Made by a program: the position numbers and the translations under genes
Origin: Herpetosiphon giganteus
GTDB taxonomy: Bacteria > Chloroflexota > Chloroflexia > Chloroflexales > Herpetosiphonaceae
Direction: 5' to 3'
Assembly: GCF_016907925.1 (NCBI RefSeq)
Contig: NZ_JAFBCZ010000020.1
Location: 53,999-117,998, forward strand
DNA length: 64,000 bases
The notes under the pieces: model-generated
Told to the model about the DNA's origin: nothing
The model's database searches: none
Seen by the model: only the letters and a program-made list of their open reading frames with translations
Shown: positions 46,055-55,780 of the stretch, piece by piece
Position numbering within the stretch: the stretch's first letter is position 1
Layout: the number at the start of each line of letters is the position of its first letter

Positions 46055-47041
46055 TTATTCTACGACGATATGTGATGGATCTGATCCTTTATGGACAGGA
46101 TTGCCATCGCGGTCAAGGTATTTATTGACTTTCTTATGGGTTGTATGCGGATTAGTAATATGATAATGGTCAACACCTTCAAAGCCTTTGGCACCTGGTT
46201 TACCTTTATCGAATCGAATAGTTAATCCTGAAGGATCTTCAAAAGTACGATGGCCGTGTAATACTGCATCTGGGTCGGATACTTCTTTCCAGCCTTGCTT
46301 GAGCAAATCGTCAGGATTTTTGGGCAAATTCGCAACAATCCCGGGAATCCGTTCGGCAGTTTCTTCAAGGGTTTCTTCGGCTACATTTTTAACAACCCGT
46401 TCAGCTCCTTCTTCGACAACTTCCTCGGCAACCTCTTTAACGGCCCGTTCGGCTCCTTCTTCGGCAATTTCCTCGACAATTTCTTTGCCAGCCTTAACGC
46501 CCCATTTGCCAAGTTTGCCTGCATCACCGACAATCGGAATCATCGCAGCAGCCGAGATCGCAGCCTCAAGATGGCGACCTTCGGCGAGATAAATCAGGGC
46601 ATTAACCCCATCGGCAATTTCGCCAAAACCAGGGATAAAGCCTACAACATCGAGTGCACCATGAACCCAATCACTGGCCTTATTCCATGCCTTGCTTAAC
46701 CAACCGCCTTCATCTTTCTTGGCAGCAGCTGCAGCAATTATTTTGTCTTTAAACAAGCCCGCAGCTTCTTCCTCTGCTTGGCGAAAGATTTTGCTAATCT
46801 CACCAGTGACGCTTTGGGCTACGCTAAAGTTGTTTTCAAGCCGCTTTAAGGCTGGCACAACCTCGCCAGTATATTCATGCTCAAAGGCTTTAAAAGCATC
46901 ACCATGCCAGCTACTGGCTAATTGCTGATGCAATTGATTAAGTTGTTGTTGTAGGCTTGAAACTCGGTCTCTCAATTGACCAAATTTGGTTGCAATTTGC
47001 TTCAGCTGCTCATACTCAGCTTGAACGATTGGTGCCGTCAT
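46055..47041 (-). CDS. WXG100-headed polymorphic toxin candidate
   Basis: 328 residues from ATG 47041 (GGGAGGC upstream). Residues 1-100 are a WXG100-type helical hairpin with Trp45-His-Gly47 in the turn (LASSWHGDAF). Residues ~125-190 resemble pretoxin hydrophobic linkers (VVGFIPGFGEIADGVNALIYLAEGRHLEAAISAAAMIPIVGDAGKLGK). An acidic, nearly repetitive coiled segment (EEIAEEGAERAVKEVAEE, EEVVEEGAERVVKNVAEE) follows. The C-terminal ~45 residues hold GVDHYHITNPHTTHKKVNKYL...SDPSHIVVE, a His-rich ending typical of nuclease-type toxin tips; its class is uncertain. Export by an ESX-like route is inferred from WXG100. Confidence 0.75.
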   Translation of the reverse strand: MTAPIVQAEYEQLKQIATKFGQLRDRVSSLQQQLNQLHQQLASSWHGDAFKAFEHEYTGEVVPALKRLENNFSVAQSVTGEISKIFRQAEEEAAGLFKDKIIAAAAAKKDEGGWLSKAWNKASDWVHGALDVVGFIPGFGEIADGVNALIYLAEGRHLEAAISAAAMIPIVGDAGKLGKWGVKAGKEIVEEIAEEGAERAVKEVAEEVVEEGAERVVKNVAEETLEETAERIPGIVANLPKNPDDLLKQGWKEVSDPDAVLHGHRTFEDPSGLTIRFDKGKPGAKGFEGVDHYHITNPHTTHKKVNKYLDRDGNPVHKGSDPSHIVVE

Positions 47042-47241
47042 CCTGCCTCCCAATACCAATAAAAAAGATCAACCTGCCATGCGAGTTACTGGGAGCAATG
47101 TTCTACTAGAATTGTAATCGTTGACATGTCACATTAAAAGTGCCTTGCTAGCATAGCATACTCAATAGCTAGCTAGATTAATCGAAGCTTAATCTTAAGC
47201 TTTGAAGAGTTAGGATTTACGGGCCAGGATCGTAGGCTTAA

Positions 47242-47282
47242 ATAGCAACACGCGGATCAAATGTTGATCCGCGTGTTGCTAT
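47242..47282. terminator. Long perfect hairpin after etfA
   Basis: A 19-bp perfect stem (ATAGCAACACGCGGATCAA and its complement) with a 3-nt loop lies 14 bp past the etfA stop. Bases 47042-47241 contain no gene and are AT-rich, as expected for the promoter region of the toxin operon. Confidence 0.75.
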
Positions 47283-47295
47283 AACCAGAAACTAA

Positions 47296-48273
47296 TTAGC
47301 GGCCAGTTTTGGCTTTTACTTCAGCAGTCAAAGCTGGCAAGATTTCGTTAATATCGCCAACAATCCCGTAGGTTGCAACTTTGAAAATTGGAGCTTCGGG
47401 ATCTTTGTTGATTGCCACGATGGTGTTTGATGAGCGCATACCAGCGAGGTGCTGAATTGCGCCTGAAATCCCACAGGCAACATACAATTTTGGCGCAACG
47501 GTTTTGCCGGTTTGGCCAACTTGGCGCTCGTAGGCGATCCAGCCAGCATCGACAACTGCGCGCGAAGCGCCGTGCGTGCCACCCATCACCCGCGCTAATT
47601 CAGGGATGAGTTTTTCGTAGTTTTCAGGTGAGCCAAGGCCACGACCACCAGAAACAATCACGGTTGCATCGGCCAAGTTCACAGCGCCGGTGCGTTGCTC
47701 AACATTGCGCACTTTGGTCCGAATCGTGACCGCAGGCATTGCCACATTCACCACTTCGCCAGCGCCAGCGCCAGCAATTGGCTTGCCAACTTGGCGACGC
47801 ACTGAAGCGATTGCTGGGCGAGCAGCGCCAAAGTGCAAGTTGTTGATCACGTTTGCGCCGTGTGAAGGGCGGACGGCGGTCAATTGGCCTGCTTCTACGC
47901 TCACATTGGTTACATCGGGAGCCAAGCCTACGCCCAACTCAGCAGCCAATGCGCCAGTGAAATCGCGCATTTGCAACGATGAACCAGTCAAAAACAGTTC
48001 TGGTTGGTGGGCTTCGATTGCAGCTTTGGCAGCAGCAACATAGCCATCGGTGGTATATTGCGCCAAATTGGCATCATCAACCACATAGGCTTTGCTTGCG
48101 CCAGCAGCAAATGCTTGCTCGACCAAGCTAGCCGTGTTGCTGCCAAGCACTAAGCCTGCAACGCTTTGTCCAAGCGCATCGGCAATTTCTTTGCCCTTGC
48201 CCAACAATTCTTTGGAAATTGCGCTCACTTCGCCATTTTTATGTTCGATTAAGACCCAAACGCCACTAGCCAT
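47296..48273 (-). CDS. etfA: Electron transfer flavoprotein alpha subunit
   Basis: 325 residues, typical length. The N-terminal half has the adenine-nucleotide-alpha-hydrolase-like fold. The C-terminal FAD-binding domain is diagnostic: [41 protein letters not shown], then [28 protein letters not shown] and [21 protein letters not shown]. With EtfB it forms the FAD heterodimer that carries electrons from acyl-CoA and related dehydrogenases to the quinone pool. It follows etfB in the same direction with a 149-bp gap. GAGGTG precedes the ATG. Confidence 0.97.
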   Translation of the reverse strand: MASGVWVLIEHKNGEVSAISKELLGKGKEIADALGQSVAGLVLGSNTASLVEQAFAAGASKAYVVDDANLAQYTTDGYVAAAKAAIEAHQPELFLTGSSLQMRDFTGALAAELGVGLAPDVTNVSVEAGQLTAVRPSHGANVINNLHFGAARPAIASVRRQVGKPIAGAGAGEVVNVAMPAVTIRTKVRNVEQRTGAVNLADATVIVSGGRGLGSPENYEKLIPELARVMGGTHGASRAVVDAGWIAYERQVGQTGKTVAPKLYVACGISGAIQHLAGMRSSNTIVAINKDPEAPIFKVATYGIVGDINEILPALTAEVKAKTGR

Positions 48274-48283
48274 GAAAACACCT

Positions 48284-48421
48284 CATTGTGAAGGATGAAG
48301 GATGAAGGATAAGGGATGAATAGGTTCCTTCAAACCCAACATCAATAGATAATGACTATGTTTTGGATGAATGCTGAGGGGAATTTATTCATACTTCAGC
48401 CCTCATAATTCATCCTTTCAG
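48284..48421. repeat. Dispersed repeat between etfB and etfA
   Basis: TGAAGGATGAAGGATGAAGG at one side and CCTCATAATTCATCCTTTC at the other face each other as inverse copies within the etfBA transcript, so they could pair in the mRNA. This is the same motif class as in the other clusters. Confidence 0.55.
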
Positions 48422-48422
48422 G

Positions 48423-49196
48423 TTACAGGATTTGATTTTCAACCAATTTTTGAACCAAGCTGCTCACTTGAGTTTGGACGTTGCCACTGATCATCTCGCC
48501 TGATGGGCGGGCTGGTGGTGGCACGCGATCAGCAACTTGCACATTGCCAGCAACATCGCTGCCGCCAAGGCCAAGGTCGCCTAAACTCCAGGTTGGGATT
48601 GGTTGCTTGCTGACTTTGCGAATCTTCAACAATGATGGGTAGCGTGGCTCGTTCAAATCTTTAACCGCCGTCACGACGACTGGCAACGAGGCTTCCACAG
48701 TTTCGAGGGTGTCTTCCAAAGCGCGATCAACCACAATGCTGGTTTCGCTCAATTCGTGTACTTTGAAAACATAGGTCAGTTGTGGCCAACCAAGGAAGCG
48801 GGCCAACGCTGGGCCAAATTGGCCGGTTTCGTCGTCGGTGCTTTGCTTGCCACAGAAGACAATATTGACATTATCGAGTTTCTTGATCGCAGCGGCGACA
48901 ACTTTAGCAGCGCTTTGCGAATCAACATGCTCCAAAGCTGGGTCGTTGATCAAGACTGCTTCGTTCGCACCCATTGCCAAGGCTTTTTTGAGTGAATCAG
49001 TGGCATCATCGCTGCCAAGGCTGATGACCGTTACTTGGCCATCGTTCTTCTCGGCCCACTGCAAGGCTTCTTCAATCGCATATTCATCAAACAAATTGAT
49101 AATTGGATTGATTCCGTCGCTGTTAATCTGCTTATCGGCAGTGATTTTCACACTATTTTGTTCAGGAACTTGCTTAACACAAACTACTGCGTGCAT
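48423..49196 (-). CDS. etfB: Electron transfer flavoprotein beta subunit
   Basis: 257 residues, typical length. Recognisable are MHAVVCVKQVPEQNSVKI, NLFDEYAIEEALQWAE, VTVISLGSDDATDSLKKALAMGANEAVLI, CGKQSTDDETGQFGPALARFLGWPQLTYV and the ETF-beta signature VEASLPVVVTAVKDLNEPRYPSLLKIRKV. It binds AMP and partners EtfA encoded just downstream. GGAGG lies 8 nt before the ATG. Divergent from the histidine kinase gene. Confidence 0.97.
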   Translation of the reverse strand: MHAVVCVKQVPEQNSVKITADKQINSDGINPIINLFDEYAIEEALQWAEKNDGQVTVISLGSDDATDSLKKALAMGANEAVLINDPALEHVDSQSAAKVVAAAIKKLDNVNIVFCGKQSTDDETGQFGPALARFLGWPQLTYVFKVHELSETSIVVDRALEDTLETVEASLPVVVTAVKDLNEPRYPSLLKIRKVSKQPIPTWSLGDLGLGGSDVAGNVQVADRVPPPARPSGEMISGNVQTQVSSLVQKLVENQIL

Positions 49197-49444
49197 TCAA
49201 GAAACCTCCGTTGGTTTGCTGAGTGGCTCCTTTGCCACAAGCATGCGCTGTGGCTTTGGCCATAGTATACCATAGACTGACTGAGCATGACGCACTGCGT
49301 TTAACTCGTGCCCGATCATTATTTTGTACAATTGGCGTGCATTTGACTGGCGTATACTCATACTAGGCCATAATCTACTCACGTATTGCATAAGCCATAA
49401 AGCATTCTTGGGTTGGCTTTGGCGCACAAATGAGGAGTTTTTGG

Positions 49445-51151
49445 ATGGATTTAAATAGCTTTGAATCGGTACGCAAGCTGCGCAAAACCGCGTTTAACTA
49501 TTGCTGCGGGATTGCCTTAGGATTAAGTGCGTTTATTTTAATTGTAAACATCGTATTTTTCGCCAACTTTGTTTGGTATCTTTTAGTATTAACTGTAATT
49601 TACAGCATATTAATGTTTACCCTTGAAGAGAGATTTATAATAAAAGGATTTATTATAAATCTCTTGGGTTTATCGTATATATTATCGGCCAGTTTTCCGA
49701 CTGCATTAGTAGCTGTCTTGGAACGTTCAAGTATGCTGTTATTAATCCCTTTATCAATGGTTGGATTAATATCGGGATCATTCTTTATGTTAATATTTGG
49801 ATTACTTGAGATATTAACTATTTTCCTTTTAGTATTAATAATTGATATACCAGATTATAAGGTTATCAATACAAATATCTTAATTACTGGCATTGCGCTT
49901 CTCATTTTTTGGTTTTTAGTACGCTCTTTAGAAAACGCACTGCGCCAATCACTACACCTCCAAACCAATTTACAAAATTTGGTTGATGAGCGCACAGCTC
50001 AATTAGCGGTCAGCGTCCACGAAGCCAAATCGGCTCAATACGTTGCTGAGCAAGCCAACCTGCGCAAATCGCAATTTCTGGCCACGATGAGCCACGAATT
50101 GCGCACACCACTGAACGCAATCATCAACATGACCGAGTTTATCGATTGGTTTGGCCCGCTCAACAGCCAACAAAAAAGCTATCAAGATCAGGTTCGCGGC
50201 GCTGGTGAACATTTGCTACACCTGATCAACGACATTCTCGATCTTTCCAAAATTGAGGCTGGTCGGGTTGAATTGCACTTTGGCAACGTCGATTGTGCAG
50301 CGATTGCCCAAGAAGTGCTGGAAACCGTGCGGCCCTTGGCTGAAGCGAAAGGGTTGCAGGTCGATTATCGTCAAGCTGATCAGCTTGATTTGGCGTGGGC
50401 TGATAGTAAAGCGATCAAGCAAATTGTGCTCAATCTTTTGTCGAATGCAATTAAATTTACCGAAACTGGCCGCATTAGCGTAGCTCTTGAGAGTACAGCA
50501 GACACAGTTATGGTGGTGATTCACGATACAGGCATTGGCATCGCGCTCGAACATCAGCAATTTATTTGGGAATCGTTTCGCCAAATTCAAAGCAGCGACG
50601 ATCGCGAATATGAAGGCACTGGCTTGGGCATGAGCATCACCAAACAGCTGGTCGATTTACACGGTGGCGACATTACGGTCGAAAGCGAGGTCGATCGCGG
50701 TACCCAATTTCGGGTTTGCTTGCCAACCAAAGCAGCCTGGCAGCAACGCCACAGTACATATACCCACGCTGCGAGCAAGCAGACGATGGTGGTCGTTGAT
50801 GACAACCCAAACACAGTTGAAGAATTTGGCACCCAGCTAGCGACCAGCGCTTGGCGCATCATTGGCTGCTTGGATAGCCGCGAAGCCCTAGCAATCTACC
50901 GCCGTGAGCAACCAACGTTGGTTGTGCTTGATGCAACTTTAGCTTTTGTTAGCGCTCATAGCTTAATTGACGAAATGTTGGTGATTAATCCTGATCAGGC
51001 AATTATGATCGTCGCGCCAAACAACGAGTATAGCCTTGGCTTGGAAAGCTGGCCGCATATCAGTCGGCCATGGCCGCAAGCGTTGGAGCCAGTGTTGCAA
51101 CAAACCGTAGCAACCGCCCAGCAGCAGCGCCAACTAGTAACAATCGCCTAA
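49445..51151 (+). CDS. Membrane-bound hybrid histidine kinase with atypical receiver
   Basis: 568 residues from ATG 49445 (GAGGAG 7 nt upstream). Residues 15-165 hold five to six membrane helices with short loops. A coiled linker leads to HisKA with His217 (ATMSHELRTPLNAI), then HATPase_c: N-box IKQIVLNLLSNAIKFT, G1 HDTGIGI, G2 EGTGLGMSI. A receiver domain follows from about 435, with Asp496 in LVVLDATL, but the conserved Lys-Pro pair is missing (HISRPWPQ), so its switching is doubtful. The membrane segment is AT-rich compared with the kinase core. Two receiver genes follow at once. Confidence 0.9.
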   Translation: MDLNSFESVRKLRKTAFNYCCGIALGLSAFILIVNIVFFANFVWYLLVLTVIYSILMFTLEERFIIKGFIINLLGLSYILSASFPTALVAVLERSSMLLLIPLSMVGLISGSFFMLIFGLLEILTIFLLVLIIDIPDYKVINTNILITGIALLIFWFLVRSLENALRQSLHLQTNLQNLVDERTAQLAVSVHEAKSAQYVAEQANLRKSQFLATMSHELRTPLNAIINMTEFIDWFGPLNSQQKSYQDQVRGAGEHLLHLINDILDLSKIEAGRVELHFGNVDCAAIAQEVLETVRPLAEAKGLQVDYRQADQLDLAWADSKAIKQIVLNLLSNAIKFTETGRISVALESTADTVMVVIHDTGIGIALEHQQFIWESFRQIQSSDDREYEGTGLGMSITKQLVDLHGGDITVESEVDRGTQFRVCLPTKAAWQQRHSTYTHAASKQTMVVVDDNPNTVEEFGTQLATSAWRIIGCLDSREALAIYRREQPTLVVLDATLAFVSAHSLIDEMLVINPDQAIMIVAPNNEYSLGLESWPHISRPWPQALEPVLQQTVATAQQQRQLVTIA

Positions 51152-51182
51152 TCAGGAGCAACCGATCACCTTAGGAGGAATA

Positions 51183-51593
51183 ATGCATCCATCGACGACC
51201 CAAATTTCTGCCGGAGTGATTGAAGATAACCCGCAAAACCTAGAAATCGCGCGGGTTTGTTTGATTCATCAACTGCATGCCCACTATCAAGGCGGTTGGA
51301 ACTCAGGCAGTAGTTTCTTTGCTTGGCATAGCGCGCATTCCGATATTGACTTAGACATTTTATTAGTGGATATTCACATGCCCAAGGAGAGCGGAATTAA
51401 ACTCTATCAAACAGTGCGTGAAGCCTTGCCACACACCAAAATTATTGCTTGGACAGCAGATGTAGTGCCGCAACGAGTTGTGGTCTATCAACAAATTGGC
51501 TTTGATGGTATGATCGGCAAACCGATTAATACCAAATATTTTCCGTTACAGATCCAGCGCATTTTAGCTGGCGAAGCTGTCTGGGAGATTTGA
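51183..51593 (+). CDS. Single-domain response regulator
   Basis: 136 residues, one receiver domain. VIEDNPQNLEIARV gives the acidic pocket, Asp63 in ILLVDIHMPKESG is the phosphoacceptor, Thr in IIAWTAD is conserved, and Lys in GMIGKPIN completes the site. There is no output domain, so it probably passes a phosphoryl group or acts by contact. AGGAGG precedes the ATG. It lies 31 bp after the kinase and touches the next gene. Confidence 0.9.
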   Translation: MHPSTTQISAGVIEDNPQNLEIARVCLIHQLHAHYQGGWNSGSSFFAWHSAHSDIDLDILLVDIHMPKESGIKLYQTVREALPHTKIIAWTADVVPQRVVVYQQIGFDGMIGKPINTKYFPLQIQRILAGEAVWEI

Positions 51594-51598
51594 TTGTT

Positions 51599-52453
51599 AT
51601 GTTGGCCAATGCCGAGCCGATTTTGCTATTTGCCGAAGATGCCCAGACCGATGCCACGATTGTGCAGGTGATTGCGCAACGTTGTGGCTGGCAGGTTGTT
51701 TGGCTCAAAAGTCTGTTTGCAATGTGGCAATATTGTGTCAGTATGTTAGATCATGAGCAACCAGCGCTTAATTGCGTGATTATGCTCGATATGAAAATGC
51801 CCGACCCAGCCTATCGCCATTTGGAAGGCTCGGTTTTAGCTACTTGGCTGAGCCATGCCATGCACGAACAACGCTTGCAAACAGTGCCAATTTTTGGCAT
51901 GACCACCGATAAAACCGTGCATCGAGAGTGGGAAGCACGGATTGCAGGTTGCTACCAACTTTTTGAAAAACCCTTGCGGCCTGAACATTTTCAGCAGTTG
52001 CAGCAGTATTTGGGCAAGCCCAGCCCGCCAACAATCGATGGCGTTGATCAAATTGCGGTTGAAATTATTCGCAAGCAACATTTAGATATTATGCACACCG
52101 TGATTGCGGCCTATCAAAACCAGGCAATTCCAGCCAGCGCTGCCGCTTGGTCGCTCGATGAATTACGGGTTTTATTGAGCCAGCTGACCAATTCAATTTA
52201 CTGCCCACGCCATTTGCAACAACAACGAGAGCAAATTCTTGAGCGGGCTGGGGGCTTGATTCAATTGCAACGCTCGATGCGCAGTTTTTTGAGCAATCCA
52301 CAGCTTTCAACCTTTGAGCTGAAAATTCTTAATCGGATTTTACAAGGCGTTTCGCAGGAGCGCATCGCCGCTCAAGAGGCACTTGGGCGACGAAAGCTGG
52401 AAAGTACAATTGAACAGATTTTGGTGGCATTTGGGCTGTTCATCAGCAATTAA
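51599..52453 (+). CDS. Receiver-domain protein with helical C-terminal output region
   Basis: 284 residues from ATG 51599; the exact start is uncertain as no well-spaced ribosome site exists. Residues 5-140 form a receiver-like domain: FAEDAQTDATIVQV, Asp in VIMLDMKMPDPAY, FGMTTDK, and FEKPLRP. The C-terminus STFELKILNRILQGVSQERIAAQEALGRRKLESTIEQILVAFGLF resembles a LuxR-type helix-turn-helix (FELKILNRILQGVSQERIA...). It is probably the DNA-binding output of the three-gene signalling unit. Confidence 0.75.
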   Translation: MLANAEPILLFAEDAQTDATIVQVIAQRCGWQVVWLKSLFAMWQYCVSMLDHEQPALNCVIMLDMKMPDPAYRHLEGSVLATWLSHAMHEQRLQTVPIFGMTTDKTVHREWEARIAGCYQLFEKPLRPEHFQQLQQYLGKPSPPTIDGVDQIAVEIIRKQHLDIMHTVIAAYQNQAIPASAAAWSLDELRVLLSQLTNSIYCPRHLQQQREQILERAGGLIQLQRSMRSFLSNPQLSTFELKILNRILQGVSQERIAAQEALGRRKLESTIEQILVAFGLFISN

Positions 52454-52571
52454 TCCCCCCAAATGTACAATTTACATCCATTTGGGCGCTTTATACTAAC
52501 AATTGAGCGATGAATAGGGGTTCTTTCAGCAGAGATTAGAAAGAACTAAATCCACGGGCGTGGAAACATAT

Positions 52572-52617
52572 GGCGTAGCAATCCTAAGGTTTAGGCGAGC
52601 TACGCCGTTGGTTTTTA
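52572..52617. terminator. Intrinsic terminator between convergent genes
   Basis: GGCGTAGC pairs with GCTACGCC, followed on the plus strand by GTTGGTTTTT. Another small stem, GTTCTTTC with GAAAGAAC, lies at 52521-52547. Confidence 0.75.
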
Positions 52618-52624
52618 ACTTCTA

Positions 52625-54415
52625 TTAGGCTTGCAAGGCTTGCAACTGAGCATAGGCTCCGTGTTGCTCGACCAAACTTTGATGATTGCCGACCTCGATA
52701 ATTTGGCCATGCTCAATCACGACAATGCGGTCAGCATTGCGCACGGTCGAAAGCCGGTGGGCAACCACAAACGTTGTGCGACCTTGCATCAAGCGTTCTA
52801 AAGCCTCTTGAATCAAGCCTTCCGAGATGCTATCGAGCGCCGAAGTGGCTTCATCCAAAATCAGCACCCGTGGGTTGCGAATGAGCGCGCGGGCAATGGC
52901 CAAGCGCTGGCGCTGCCCACCAGAAAGCCGCGTGCCGCGCTCGCCGATAATCGTATCGAGGCCATCGGGCATGTCGAGCACAAATTCCAAGGCGTTGGCA
53001 TCACGCAAAGCTTGCTCAATTGTCGCTTCACTCACATTATTCAAGCCATAGCAAATATTATCGCGCACCGAGCCATCGAAAAGCAGAGTTTCTTGCGAAA
53101 CCACCGAAATATGACGGCGATAGCTGCGCAAATCAATGCGTTGCAAATCATGACCATCAAGCAAAATTGTGCCAGCAGTTGGCTGCAAAAAGCCAATCAC
53201 CAAGTTGAGCAAGGTCGATTTGCCCGAGCCAGATGGGCCGACGAAGGCGATGGTCTCGCCTGGCTGCACCTCAAGCGTCAGATCATACAATGATGAGCGC
53301 TGGGTGTCGGGATAGCTGAAGTGTACATGTTGAAATTGAAAGCGCCCTGCAACCTGATCAAGCCGTTGTTTGCCCTCGTTATCCTCAATATCTTCGTTAT
53401 CGAGAATTTCGCCGACCGAATGCACCGATTCTAAGCCTTTGGTAATTTGCGGCGCAAGATTGGCCAACTCCATCACGGCCCCAGTTAAAATTGAGAAATA
53501 ACTGGTCATCAGCACCACGTCGCCAATCGCCAAGGGCAAAAATTGGGTGTAGCAAGCCCAAGCCGCCACCAGCAAACACAGGCCATTAAAGAGGTTAAAA
53601 CTGACCCACGAAGCTGCGCCAAACAGCGAATTAACCGCATCAAGCCGCAAGCCAGCATTTTGAAACTGCACCAAGCGGCGGTCGAGCTTGAGCATTTCTT
53701 CTTCTTCAGCGGCATGGGCACGGGTGATGGGAATTAGCTGAATCATTTCGCTTAGGCGTGCGGCCAAGCGTTCAACTTGATGCCGAAAGGCGCTATTGCT
53801 CGATTGAATTGGATTGCGCGTCGTGCGCAACACAATTGCCGCCAATGGCACAGTTGCCACAAAAAACACCAAGAACCATGGCGAGCGAAAGGCCACCACA
53901 ATAATCGCTGCCAGCAAATTTAAGAGCGCCGCCGGAAAACTTTGAAACACATTGCGGGTTAATTGCTCGATAATTTCCACATCGCGCAGCACTTTGGCTT
54001 GCAAAACCCCGCTGCTGCGTTGATTGTAAAAACCAATCGACATTAATTGCAGTTGTTGGGCCAACATCGAACGCAATTTGCTTTCCATGCGCCGAATTGC
54101 CAAGCTCAACAAGCGAATATAGACATATTGGGTTGGAATATTTTGCAGCAAGACGATTAATAATAAGAAGCCATCGAACCATAAACGACCCAAGCCAATT
54201 TGGCCTTGGCTCGAAATAATATTAATAATGTCGGCGGTAATTAATGGCATAATCCAAACCGGACTATGTTTAACAATATAGATTAGGCTGGCTAGCGCCA
54301 ATTTACCCCAATCTTCGCGATATAAATTGAATAAAAGCCGCAATGGATGCTGGCTGGTTGCTTTGGCTGCGACTGGTGAACGGCGGACGGCAATTGATTG
54401 ATTGGTCATCGGCAT
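52625..54415 (-). CDS. ABC exporter, fused permease-ATPase
   Basis: 596 residues, standard half-transporter length. Six membrane helices lie in about 30-320. The nucleotide-binding domain has Walker A GPSGSGKST, signature LSGGQRQR, Walker B VLILDEATSALD and switch VAHRLST. Type IV (MsbA-like) exporter that works as a homodimer or with another half transporter; none is adjacent. Substrate unknown. There is no N-terminal peptidase domain, unlike the exporter in the RiPP cluster 2.5 kb away. Confidence 0.92.
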   Translation of the reverse strand: MPMTNQSIAVRRSPVAAKATSQHPLRLLFNLYREDWGKLALASLIYIVKHSPVWIMPLITADIINIISSQGQIGLGRLWFDGFLLLIVLLQNIPTQYVYIRLLSLAIRRMESKLRSMLAQQLQLMSIGFYNQRSSGVLQAKVLRDVEIIEQLTRNVFQSFPAALLNLLAAIIVVAFRSPWFLVFFVATVPLAAIVLRTTRNPIQSSNSAFRHQVERLAARLSEMIQLIPITRAHAAEEEEMLKLDRRLVQFQNAGLRLDAVNSLFGAASWVSFNLFNGLCLLVAAWACYTQFLPLAIGDVVLMTSYFSILTGAVMELANLAPQITKGLESVHSVGEILDNEDIEDNEGKQRLDQVAGRFQFQHVHFSYPDTQRSSLYDLTLEVQPGETIAFVGPSGSGKSTLLNLVIGFLQPTAGTILLDGHDLQRIDLRSYRRHISVVSQETLLFDGSVRDNICYGLNNVSEATIEQALRDANALEFVLDMPDGLDTIIGERGTRLSGGQRQRLAIARALIRNPRVLILDEATSALDSISEGLIQEALERLMQGRTTFVVAHRLSTVRNADRIVVIEHGQIIEVGNHQSLVEQHGAYAQLQALQA

Positions 54416-54622
54416 AGCGATACCCTACGCTGGTAAAAAGATGATCGGCGCGACGCTGCGTAGCCCTAGTCTACCGCATATGTAAAAATTCGCATAGCCC
54501 AATTGACTGATATTACAGCCTAATTTATGGCCCCAATTACACCATTTGATTGATGGCGCAGCGCTTGCAGCCCGCTATACTGAGCGCAAACAAATTCGCC
54601 TAGGATTGAGCAGGAGAAGCAT

Positions 54623-55066
54623 ATGCTGCGCAAGCTTAAGCAATGGTGGTTTTTGCGGCGGATTGAACAGAGCGCCAAGGCTACCATCAATAATCATCGG
54701 GGCTTCAGCGCTAAAGGCTGGGACGTAACCCCAACCCTAGCCTTCGAACCTCGCCAGCAAATCGCTGATGCAGTGCAAACATGGCTCCATGCAGAGCTGC
54801 CCTACACCGCCACACCCTATGGCATTGCTGATTATAAAGTCACCCTTGGCTATGCCCACATGGACGGAGCCAAGCGCACCTACCTTGGCCAAGAACCGTT
54901 ACCAAGATTTGAGCGCAAGGCAGCAATTGAAGCCATCGCAGCAATTCATGCGCATATTATGGCCGCCGATTGGACAACAATGCCAACGCTTACGACCCTC
55001 GAAGTCTATTTACTCAGCTATGGCGACGTGCTTAAACCCTTCTTTGATGCTGAAGCCAAGCGCTAA
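54623..55066 (+). CDS. Hypothetical protein
   Basis: 147 residues from ATG 54623 (AGGAGA upstream; the frame opens earlier without a ribosome site). Basic amphipathic N-terminus (MLRKLKQWWFLRRIEQSAKATINN), then a compact alpha/beta-like body (YGIADYKVTLGYAHMDGAKRTYLGQ, AAIEAIAAIHAHIMAADWTTMPTLTTLEVYLLSYGDVLKPFF). No family recognised. It stands alone before an 850-bp gene-poor stretch. Confidence 0.55.
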   Translation: MLRKLKQWWFLRRIEQSAKATINNHRGFSAKGWDVTPTLAFEPRQQIADAVQTWLHAELPYTATPYGIADYKVTLGYAHMDGAKRTYLGQEPLPRFERKAAIEAIAAIHAHIMAADWTTMPTLTTLEVYLLSYGDVLKPFFDAEAKR

Positions 55067-55553
55067 ACAGTTTGGTTGCAACTGTCCAATACAAACTTGA
55101 ATCTACGTAGCTGTGCTTAGCAGCGAATATGCAGCTAGCGCGGAGATTCGTTAACGTTGAACATTTAATCGCCTAGTGCCATGCCCAATAGCTTAATGTG
55201 CATGGCAGATTTGTTTAAGTAGCCAATTTTTAATGCTTTATTTACCAATCTTCCTTAAAGTAATCAATAAAATATTAAAACGCTCGTGTAGTATGCAGCT
55301 ATGCGGTTTTTTTAGGCCAAAAGTTGACAGTATTTCAAGTTATTGTTATGATGGCTCGCATACCGCAATTCTACCCATACTCTATTCCCCTACGCGGTTA
55401 TCCCAACTCGATCGTAACATATAAACCATTAGCAAGCGGATGGCACTCCCATCGATTGTTTTTGCTTTCCCAAAGGCATTATGTGGTTGTTACAATCGAA
55501 AAATTCACCCTGATCGTGATTTAGGAATCTTCTTGCTCCCCTTCCGCATGTTC
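55067..55553. other. Gene-poor stretch upstream of the RiPP cluster
   Basis: Short frames exist, but they have poor codon use and no ribosome sites. I see no RNA gene or convincing regulatory element here. Confidence 0.5.
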
Positions 55554-55780
55554 CTAAACCGACCAGTAAACTCTTGGCAAATCTTGCTCAATCACACAAC
55601 CCTTAATCAATAACTTGGCTGGATGTTCGGATAGGTATCTGATTAAACGATCTGAATTGGCATTGATTCGGATGTCTTTAATTAGGTCATTACTTCACGT
55701 TTCAAGGTTTTAACCAAGCCTTGGTCAACGCTTTTTAGCGCTATTCGTCGCAATACCCAACCTGCATGCTCGTTGAGCAC
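55554..55780 (-). pseudogene. Decayed gene fragment
   Basis: Two coding-like pieces lie end to end in different frames on the minus strand. 55780-55682 reads VLNEHAGWVLRRIALKSVDQ...KREVMT then a stop. 55694-55554 reads DLIKDIRINANSDRLIRYLS...PRVYWSV then a stop, and has no start codon. A single frameshift joins them. Helical, HEAT-like in look; family not recognised. Confidence 0.35.

Noticed and set aside
55233..55524. Short plus-strand ORFs before the RiPP cluster
   Set aside because: Low-complexity hydrophobic translation with no ribosome site or neighbour relation.
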